Below are positions 55,801-64,000 of a stretch of DNA of 64,000 bases, piece after piece. Origin of the DNA: Pleurodeles waltl (taxonomy: Eukaryota; Chordata; Amphibia; Caudata; Salamandridae); the NCBI RefSeq assembly GCF_031143425.1, contig NW_027150015.1, forward strand, positions 62,001 through 126,000, read 5' to 3'. Position 1 is the stretch's first letter, and the number at the start of each line of letters is the position of its first letter. Made by a program: the position numbers and the translations under genes. Below the pieces are notes generated by a model. It had not been told where the DNA came from. It ran no database searches and saw only the letters and a list, made by a program, of their open reading frames with translations.

Positions 55801-56680
55801 TTTACTCTGCATCATGTGCACTACTGTACGTGTAAAAAAAATGACGCCCATGCTGTATGCGTGGTAAAATTGACGCTACATGGACAATATGTTGGTCATC
55901 TCATGTACATTATAAAATATTAATATTCATATAATATTTTTTCACTCCGCATCATGTGCACTACTGTACGTGTAAAAAAAATGACGCCCATGCTGTATGC
56001 GTGGTAAAATGGACGCTACATGGACAATATGTTGGTCATCTCATGTACATTATAAAATATTAATATTCATATCATATTTTTTCACTCCGCATCATGTGCA
56101 CTATTGTACGTGTAAAAAAAATGACGCCCATGCTGTATGCGTGGTAAAATGGACGCTACATGGACAATATGTTGGTCATCTCATGTACATTATGAAATAT
56201 TAATAATCATCTCATATTTTTTCACTCCGCATCATGTGCACTACTGTACGTGTAAACAAAAATTACGCCCATGCTGTATGCGTGGTAAAATTGACGCTAC
56301 ATGGACAATATGTTGGTCATCTCATGTACATTATGAAATATTAATAATCATCTCATATTTTTTCACTCCGCATCATGTGCACTACTGTACGTGTAAAAAA
56401 AATGACGCCCATGCTGTATGCGTGGTAAAATTGACGCTACATGGACAACGTGTTGGTCATCTCATGTACATTATAAAATATTAATATTCATATCATATTT
56501 TTTCACTCCGCATCATGTGCACTACTGTACGTGTAAAAAAAATTATGCCCATGCTGTATGCGTGGTAAAATGGACGCTACATGGACAATATGTTGGTCAT
56601 CTCATGTACATTATAAAATATTAATATTCATATCATATTTTTTCACTCCGCATCATGTGCACTGTAATGCGTCAAAAAAA
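55801..56680 (+). repeat. 140-bp minisatellite inside Harbinger copy 2
   Basis: Units begin catcatgtgcacta at 55810, 55950, 56090, 56230, 56371, 56511 and 56651. The period is 140 bp (one 141); there are six full copies and a truncated seventh. Each unit includes tgacgcccatgctgtatgcg, gacgctacatggacaatatg and a run of A. The motif 'tgacgc' also occurs in the Harbinger termini and MITEs. The repeated 68-residue open frame is a product of the period and is not called as a gene. Confidence 0.93.
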
Positions 56681-56734
56681 AATGACGCACAACTGTGTAT
56701 GCGTGAAAATATGACGCAAAACGGGAAAATAAAA

Positions 56735-56770
56735 ACGGCGGCCATTTTCTGCAGGAAGTGATGTAATAGG
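56735..56770 (+). promoter_or_regulatory. Candidate promoter elements of the Myb-like gene
   Basis: ggcggccattttc (YY1-like core CCAT) and gcaggaagtgatg (ETS-like GGAA) lie side by side, 370-400 bp upstream of the Myb-like ATG. These motifs are common in TATA-less vertebrate promoters. Motif recognition only. Confidence 0.35.
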
Positions 56771-57140
56771 ATATCCTGTTTACAAAATCTGTACTGGGAG
56801 TTAACTTTCACTTTCACTTTGCAGTCTCAGATTTATCTAGACTGTGTGGTTGTGTGAAGGGTGTTGTCCTGTGTTTTACTGCTTTTGTGTCCTGTGTGCC
56901 TTGTATTTTGTCTTAGTGTCAATCTATTATTGTTGTATAACATTGTCTCAGTCTGTTTAGTGTTATTTTGTCTATACCTGTGATAGTTTGTATTGTCAGT
57001 GGGAGTCTGTTCTGGGTAGCATAGTTTGGGGGGTTAGTTGGGCTATTTTTCTCCTTCTTCTTTTTCTTTCACACCTCTACCTTTCCCCATTTCCCACTTT
57101 TACTTTCATATTTATTTTGTCCAGCATTAGTCGTCTCAAG

Positions 57141-57434
57141 ATGTCAGGTAGGCCTCGCCTGTCCAGGATGGGTGAAGACGAATTGGGGGGGTTCCTATGG
57201 CTAGTAAGCCATTTCCTCCCACTAATGCTGGAAGCTGGGGGCCGTGTGATACAGGGGTATCACACGGAGGCGAGGAAAATCCGGTGGGAGAAGGTGCGCC
57301 ATCACCTGGTCCGGGTCTACGGGAGTCTGAGAAATGTACACCAACTCAAGCACTGCTGCGCAGATCTGGTCACCAGGGAACAGGACCTGCTGGACCACCT
57401 GGGACTCCGGATTGGTGGCCATGTTGGTGAGTAA
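57141..57434 (+). CDS. Myb/SANT-like protein of Harbinger, first exon
   Basis: The second Harbinger protein: in this superfamily a Myb/SANT-type protein binds the element ends and helps bring in the transposase. The ATG at 57141 has A at -3; an in-frame upstream ATG at 56988 would add a hydrophobic leader and is less likely. Residues 10-80 fit a three-helix Myb-like fold: GEDELGGFLWLVSHFLPLML, then IRWEKVRHHLVRVYG (Trp49) and NVHQLKHCCADLV. In the last helix Cys-Cys stands where an Arg/Lys-Trp pair is usual. The frame ends 8 bp after a good splice donor (ttg-gtgagt, 57427), so further exons are expected. Those would lie beyond the TTAA element that begins at 58138. The family assignment rests on pattern and position. 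Confidence 0.55.
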   Translation: MSGRPRLSRMGEDELGGFLWLVSHFLPLMLEAGGRVIQGYHTEARKIRWEKVRHHLVRVYGSLRNVHQLKHCCADLVTREQDLLDHLGLRIGGHVGE

Positions 57435-58133
57435 AAATCTATTAAATGGGAATGATAGAAATCTGTGTGTGAACATGTGATGATTGTTAGCCAATCTGCA
57501 AAATAAGTAGCTGACTGTGTGTAATGCTAGGGAAACCTAGGCCCATGGTAATACACATAAATCCCATTATTTTGCAACACATGTACACGCAATAACAGCA
57601 TTAAAATCCAACATCTATTTGTATTTTGCTAAGTCGCCCCCTCTCTGCGTCACAAAATGTTGCAAATGCTGCGCTACCAAGGTATACATATGTGTCCTAA
57701 TGTGTATTTGTTGCAGAATGTGTATGAAGACCTATGCTACCAGTCCGACGGCTCATTTTTGCAACACATACCAGATGCCTGTAGCTGCATGTAATGTAGT
57801 GTTGCATTTGTGTCAGAAAAGCAACACGTGAACTGCTCTATTTGTACTCCACTGGTCATAATGGCCAGTGAGTACGTCATGTAGAAACAACATACCTACA
57901 TATGCAGACGCCATAGCTAGACAGAAAATTGGAAACACATGATGATGCTATACATGTGTGTTGCCTTCACGTCACATGAAGTTAGTCATGTTGTTCACAC
58001 ATATGTCACATGTGTGTCTGGTTGCTGTGTGTTGAACCTGTCCACATAGCCTGTTTGATTGTGAGTGGTCATGCAGTCCTCGTGGAACCAGTTTTGGAAT
58101 GTCTCTCTGGGATGCACATCCTGAGATGTATGG
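57435..58133 (+). other. Myb-like gene intron, interrupted
   Basis: About 700 bp following the donor at 57427, with no acceptor that can be tied to a second exon. It has several ca/tg-rich stretches and nothing else recognisable. It is cut at TTAA 58134-58137. Confidence 0.5.
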
Positions 58134-58530
58134 TTAACCCCTTAGCTGCTGGGCCTTTTCCCCCCCAGTGCTGAGCCCTTTTTTGGCTATTTGGGGTAGT
58201 TCGCGCTTAGGGCTTCATAACTTTTTGTCCACATAAGCTAACCACGCCAAATTTGCGTCCTTTTTTTCCAACATCCTAGGGATTCTAATGGTACCCAGAG
58301 TTTGTGGTTTCCCCTGGAGGAGACCAAGAAAATAGCCAAAATACAGTGAAAATTTAGTTTTTTCCAAAAAAATTGGAAAAAGGGCTGCCGAAGAAGGCGT
58401 GTGGTTTTTTCCCTGAAAATGCCATCAACAAAGGGTTTCTGGTGCTGAAATCACTAGCTTCCCACCTTTCAGGAACGGGCAGACTTGAATCAGAAAACCA
58501 CATTTTTCAACACAAATTTTTACTATATTT

Positions 58531-59435
58531 GGGCCCGTATTTATACTTTTTGATGCTAAACTGCACTAACGCAGTTTAGCGTCAAAAAGTTTAGCGCCAT
58601 TCTGAAGCGCCATGCGGGCGCCGTATTTATTGAATGGCGTTAGCCGGCGCTAGCAGACCGGCGCTGCCTGGTATGCGTGGAAAAAAACCACGTGCACCAG
58701 GCAGCGCCGGCGTTGGGGAAAATGGCGTTAGGGCGTCTTAAAATGGGGCAAGTCAGGTTGAGGCATAAAAATCGCCTCCACCCGATTTGCGACATTTTTA
58801 ATGACGCCCAGACGCCATTTACATGACTCCTGTCTTAGTAAAGACAGGAGTCATGCCCCCTTGCCCAATGGCCATGCCCAGGGGACTTATGTCCCCTGGG
58901 CATGGTCATTGGGCATTGTGGCATGTAGGGGGGCACAAATCAGGCCCCCCTATGCCAAAAAAAAATATAAAAAAAAAACAAAATTATACTTACCTGAATG
59001 TCCCTGGGATGGGTCCCTCCATCCTTGGGTGTCCTCCTGGGGTGGGCAAGGGTGGCAGGGGGGGTCCCTGGGGGCATGGGAGGGCAGCTGTGGGCTCATT
59101 TTGAGCCCACAGGTCCCTTAACGCCTGCCCTGACCCAGGCTTTAAAAAGAGGCGCAAATGCGGGGTTTTTTGCCCTACCCACTCCCGGGCGTGATTTTTG
59201 CCCGGGAGTATAAATACGACGCATTTGCGTCGCAGTCATTTTTTTAGACGGGAACGCCTAGCTTGCATCTCATTAACGCAAGGAAGGCGTTCACGCAAAA
59301 AAATGACGCTCATTCCTCATACTTTGGCGCTGGACGCATCTAACGCCAAAGTATAAATATGGCGTTAGTTTTGCGCCGAATTTGTGTCAAAAAAAACGAC
59401 GCAAATTTGGCGCAAACGGAGTATAAATATGCCCC
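58531..59435 (-). mobile_element. Harbinger-type MITE (M6) in the TTAA element tail
   Basis: 905 bp in reverse orientation, GGGCCCGTATTTATAC to GTATAAATATGCCCC. It splits tail sequence that is continuous (with some divergence) in the first element near 16670-16730. Flanks read ttt at left and ttc at right, a possible diverged 3-bp duplication. The reverse tandem donor motif acttacctg is at 58988-58996; only one donor remains, next to the T-rich block. Confidence 0.9.
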
Positions 59436-60088
59436 TTCGTGCTTTCAGCCTCCTTCCAGTTAGTGACAGGAATGGGTGTGAAACCAATGCTGGATCCCGG
59501 AATGCTAAACATTTCTGAAAACTAGACAAAATTCTGAATTCAGCAAGGGGTCATTTGTGTAGATCCTACAAGGTTTTCCTACAGAAAATAACAGCTGAAA
59601 TAAAAAAAATATTGAAATTGAGCTGAAAACAACAGCCATTTTTCTTTATGTTTTACTCTGTAACTTTTTCCTGCGATGTTAGATTTCTGAAAGCAATATA
59701 CCGTTTTGTCTGCTGGACTCTTCTGGTTGCGGGGATATAAACGGCTTGTAGGTTCATCAAGAACCCTAGGTACCCAGAGCCAATAAATGAGCTGCACCCT
59801 GCAGTTGGTTTTCATTCTATACTGGGTATACAGCAATTCATTTGCTGAAATATGAAGAGTGAAAAAGAGGTATCAAGAAAACCTTTGCATTTCCAAAATG
59901 GGATCAAGATAAGGTTTTGAGGAGCAGTGGTTATTTGCACATCGCTGAATTCCGAGGTGCCCATACTAGCATGTGAATTGCAGGGCATTTCTCAAATAGA
60001 CGTCTTTTTTACACACTCTCTTATATTTGGAAGGAAAAAATGTAGAGAAAGATAAGGGGCAATAACACTTGTTTTACTATTCTATGTT

Positions 60089-63000
60089 CCCCCAAGTCTC
60101 CCGATAAAAATGATACCTCACTTGTGTGGGTAGGCCTAGTGCCCGCGACAGGAAATGCCCCAAAACACAACATGGACACATCCTATTTTTTTTATAGAAA
60201 ACAGAGCTGTTTTTTTCAAAGTGCCTACCTGTAGATTTTGGCCTCTAGCTCAGCCGGCACCTAGGGAAACCTACCAAACCTGTGCATTTCTGAAAACTAG
60301 AGACCTAGGGGAATCCAAGGAGGGGTGACTTGTGGGGCACGGACCAGGTTCTGTTACCCAGAATCCTTTGCAAACCTCAAAATTTGGCTAAAAAAACACA
60401 TGTTCCTCACATTTCTGTGGCAGAAAGTTCTGGAATCTGAGAGAAGCCACAAATTTCCTTCCACCCAGCGTTCCCCCAAGTCTCCCGATAAAAATGATAC
60501 CTCACTTGTGTGGGTAGGCCTAGCGCCCGCGACAGGAAACGCCCCAAAGCACAACGTGGACACATCCAAATTTTTGGAAGAAAACAGAGGTGTTTTTTGC
60601 GAAGTGCCTACCTGTAGATTTTGGCCTCTAGCTCAGCCGGCACCTAGGGAAACCTACCAAACCTGTGCATTTCTGAAAACTAGAGACCTAGGGGAATCCA
60701 AGGAGGGGTGACTTGCGGGGCTCGGACCAGGTTCTGTTACCCTGAATCCTTTGCAAACCTCAAAAAGTGGCTAAAAAAACAAGTTTTCCTCACATTTCGG
60801 TGACAGAAAGTTCTGGAATCTGAGAGGAGCCACAAATTTCCTTCCACCCAGCGTTCCCCCAAGTCTCCCGATAAAAATGATACCTCACTTGTGTGGGTAG
60901 GCCTAGCGCTCGCGACAGGAAACGCCCCAAAGCGCAACGTGGACACATCCAAATTTTTGGGAGAAAACAGAGGTGTTTTTTGCAAAGTGCCTACCTGTAG
61001 ATTTTGGCCTCTAGCTCAGCCGGCACCTAGGGAAACCTACCAAACCTGTGCATTTCTGAAAACTAGAGACCTAGGGGAATCCAAGGAGGGGTGACTTGCG
61101 GGGCTCGGACCAGGTTCTGTTACCCAGAATCCTTTGCAAACCTCAAAAAGTGGCTAAAAAAACAAGTTTTCCTAACATTTCGGTGACAGAAAGTTCTGGA
61201 ATCTGAGAGGAGCCACAAATTTCCTTCCACCCAGCGTTCCCCCAAGTCTCCCGATAAAAATGATACCTCACTTGTGTGGGTAGGCCTAGCGCCCGCGACA
61301 GGAAACGCCCCAAATCGCAACGTGGACACATCCAAATTTTTTGAAGAAAACAGAGGTGTTTTTTGCAAAGTGCCTACCTGTAGATTTTGACCTCTAGCTC
61401 AGCCGGCACCTAGGGAAACCTACCAAACCTGTGCATTTCTGAAAACTAGAGACCTAGGGGAATCCAAGGAGGGGTGACTTGCGGGGCTCGGACCAGGTTC
61501 TGTTACCCGGAATCCTTGGCAAAACCTCAAAAAGAGGCTAAAAAAACAAGTTTTCCTCACATTTCGGTGACAGAAAGTTCTGGAATCTGAGAGGAGCCAC
61601 AAATTTCCTTCCAAGCAGCGTTCCCCCAAGTCTCCCGATAAAAATGATACCTCACTTGTGTGGGTAGGCCTAGCGCCCGCGTCAGGAAACGCCCCAAAGC
61701 GCAACGTGGACACATACAAATTTTTGGAAGAAAACAGAGGTGTTTTTTGCGAAGTGCCTACCTGTAGATTTTGGCCTCTTGCTCAGCCAGCACCTAGGGA
61801 AACCTACTAAACCTGTGCATTTCTGAAAACTAGAGACCTAGGGGATTCCAAGGAGGGGTGACTTGCGGGGCTCGGACCAGGTTCTGTTACCCGGAATCCT
61901 TTGCAAACCTCAAAAAGAGGCTAAAAAAACAAGTTTTCCTCACATTTCGGTGACAGAAAGTTCTGGAATCTGAGAGGAGCCACAAACTTCCTTCCACCCA
62001 GCGTTCCCCCAAGTCTCCCGATAAAAATGATACCTCACTTGTGTGGGTAGGCCTAGCGCCCGCGACAGGAAACGCCCCAAAGCGCAACATGGACACTTAC
62101 AAATTTTTGGAAGAAAACAGAGGTGTTTTTTGCGAAGTGCCTACCTGTAGATTTAGGCCTCTAGCTCAGCCGGAACCTAGGGAAACCTACCAAACCTGTG
62201 CATTTCTGAAAACTAGAGACCTAGGGGAATCCAAGGAGGGGTGACTTGCGGGACTCGGACCAGGTTCTGTTACCCGGAATCCTTTGCAAACCTCAAAAAG
62301 AGGCTAAAAAAACAAGTTTTCCTCACATTTCGGTGACAGAAAGTTCTGGAATCTGAGAGGAGCCACAAACTTCCTTCCACCCAGCGTTCCCCCAAGTCTC
62401 CTGATAAAAATGATACCTCACTTGTGTGGGTAGGCCTAGAGCCCGCGACAGGAAACGCCCCAAAGCGCAACGTGGACACATACAAATTTTTGGAAGAAAA
62501 CAGAGGTGTTTTTTGCGAAGTGCCTACCTGTAGATTTTGGCCTCTAGCTCAGCCGGCACCTAGGGAAACCTACCAAACCTGTGCATTTCTGAAAACTAGA
62601 GACCTAGGGGAATCCAAGGAGGGGTGACTTGCGGGGCTCGGACCAGGTTCTGTTACCCAGAATCCTTTGCAAACCTCAAAAAGTGGCTAAAAAAACAAGT
62701 TTTCCTCACATTTCGGTGACAGAAAGTTCTGGAATCTGAGAGGAGCCACAAATTTCCTTCCACCCAGCGTTCCCCCAAGTCTCCCGATAAAAATGATACC
62801 TCACTTGTGTGGGTAGGCCTAGAGCCCGCGACAGGAACCGCCCCAAAGCGCAACGTGGACACATACAAATTTTTGGAAGAAAACAGAGGTGTTTTTTGCA
62901 AAGTGCCTACCTGTAGATTTTGGCCTCTAGCTCAGCCGGCACCAAGGGAAACCTACAAAACCTGTGCATTTCTTAAAACTAGAGACCTAGGGGAATCCAA

Positions 63001-64000
63001 GGAGGGGTGACTTGCGGGACTCGGACCAGGTTCTGTTACCCGGAATCCTTTGCAAACCTCAAAAAGAGGCTAAAAAATCAAGTTTTCCTCACATTTCGGT
63101 GACAGAAAGTTCTGGAATCTGAGAGGAGCCACAAACTTCCTTCCACCCAGCGTTCCCCCAAGTCTCCCGATAAAAATGATACCTCACTTGTGTGGGTAGG
63201 CCTAGAGCCCGCGACAGGAAACGCCCCAAAGCGCAACGTGGACACATACAAATTTTTGGAAGAAAACAGAGGTGTTTTTTGCGAAGTGCCTACCTGTAGA
63301 TTTTGGCCTCTAGCTCAGCCGGCACCTACGGAAACCTACCAAACCTGTGCATTTCTGAAAACTAGAGACCTAGGGGAATCCAAGGAGGGGTGACTTGCGG
63401 GGCTCGGTCCAGGTCTGTTACCCAGAATCCTTTGCAAACCTCAAAAAGTGGCTAAAAAAACAAGTTTTCCTCACATTTCGGTGACAGAAAGTTCTGGAAT
63501 CTGAGAGGAGCCACACATTTCCTTCCACCCAGCGTTCCCCCAAGTCTCCCGATAAAAATGATACCTCACTTGTGTGGGTAGGCCTAGCGCTCGCGACAGG
63601 AAACGCCCCAAAGCGCAACGTGGACACATCCAAATTTTTTGAAGAAAACAGAGGTGTTTTTTGCAAAGTGCCTACCTGTAGATTTTGGCCTCTAGCTCAT
63701 CCGGCACCTAGGGAAACCTACCACACCTGTGCATTTCTGAAAACTAGAGACCTAGGGGAATCCAAGGAGGGGTGACTTGCGGGGCTTGGACCAGGTTCTG
63801 TTACCCAGAATCCTTTGCAAACCTCAAAAAGTGGCTAAAAAAACAAGTTTTCCTAACATTTCGGTGACAGAAAGTTCTGGAATCTGAGAGGAGCCACAAA
63901 TTTTCTTCCACCCAGCGTTCCCCCAAGTGTCCCGATAAAAATGATACCTCACTTGTGTGGGTAGGCCTAGCGCTCGCGACAGGAAACGCCCCAAAGCGCA
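60089..64000 (-). repeat. 383-bp satellite array (reverse), continuing past the window
   Basis: The landmark cagccggcac recurs at 60251, 60634, 61017, 61400, 61783, 62166, 62549, 62932, 63315 and 63698, exactly every 383 bp or within 1 bp. The same unit as 11656-16028 on the opposite strand. Variants such as gtgacagaaagttctgg and caaaaagaggc are shared by neighbouring units, suggesting local homogenisation. Confidence 0.95.

Larger units (their letters stand above)
52123..58133 (+). mobile_element. Autonomous Harbinger element, copy 2 (3' end interrupted)
   Basis: Starts GGGGCATATTTATACTCC, followed by the hairpin gcgccgaatgtgcg...gatgcactttcagcgc and a leader sharing blocks with the MITEs (gcagggtaggcgttcccgtc, ttaacgcctgggtcagggca). 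Contents: HARBI1-like transposase, 3' non-coding region, 140-bp minisatellite, and a Myb/SANT-like first exon, all on the plus strand. At 58134 a TTAA element interrupts the Myb intron, so the right terminal repeat is not in view. Confidence 0.85.
58138..64000 (-). mobile_element. Second TTAA element, inverted, running off the window
   Basis: Begins directly after TTAA with CCCCTTAGCTGCTGGG, the counterpart of the right end of the first element (CCCCTTCGCTGCC). The tail (58138-60088, with MITE M6 inside) and the 383-bp array (60089 onward) follow in the same order as in the first element read backwards. The far end and its TTAA lie outside the window. Confidence 0.8.

Noticed and set aside
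55801..56680. CRISPR-like array
   Set aside because: Whole 140-bp units repeat without variable spacers; this is a minisatellite in a eukaryotic transposon.

Overview
The window is built almost entirely of repeats and nested transposable elements of a large vertebrate genome. I found no host protein-coding gene, tRNA, rRNA or CRISPR array. The mix points to an amphibian with a giant genome, most likely a newt or salamander: PIF/Harbinger elements with many internally palindromic non-autonomous derivatives, a Tx1-like LINE, a Ty3/gypsy element with the Gmr1-type pol order, and several long tandem arrays. I favour a Pleurodeles-like newt, but that is an inference from the repeat content only.

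Layout. (1) 1-1613: a Harbinger MITE inserted in the 5' end of a Tx1-like LINE. (2) 1614-34694: the basal layer, an array of about 565/577-bp satellite monomers (about 32 counted, two of them internally deleted). It is broken by a TTAA-flanked composite element (8571-17101), a second and nearly complete Tx1-like LINE (17915-23461) and a MITE (26303-27226). (3) 34695-52122: an old autonomous Harbinger element (copy 1). It is interrupted by a MITE in its transposase intron, by an 11.3-kb Gmr1-like LTR retrotransposon (38223-49512, TSD ACAAG) and by another MITE (50205-51127). (4) 52123-58133: a second autonomous Harbinger (copy 2) inserted in the 3' part of copy 1. It carries a spliced HARBI1-like transposase, a 140-bp minisatellite and a Myb/SANT-like first exon. 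(5) 58138-64000: a second, inverted copy of the TTAA element, with a MITE in its tail and a 383-bp array running off the window.

Because the satellite and the duplicate elements give uninterrupted versions of many insertion sites, order and target duplications can be read directly. Satellite came first, then LINEs, TTAA element, one MITE and Harbinger copy 1; into copy 1 went the LTR element, MITEs and Harbinger copy 2; into copy 2 went the second TTAA element, which itself received a MITE.

Every recognisable transposon protein gene is damaged except the short Myb-like exon. The two Harbinger transposases are damaged in different places (copy 2 has Asp-to-Asn at the first catalytic position; copy 1 keeps that Asp but has frameshifts and a stop). 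The same is true of the two LINE ORF1 copies. The most unusual items are the 8.5-kb TTAA-bounded unit that carries two satellite arrays, two Tx1-like insertions at the same base of the satellite monomer, the integrase-before-RT pol order, and the hairpin-chain MITEs with a conserved tandem splice donor.
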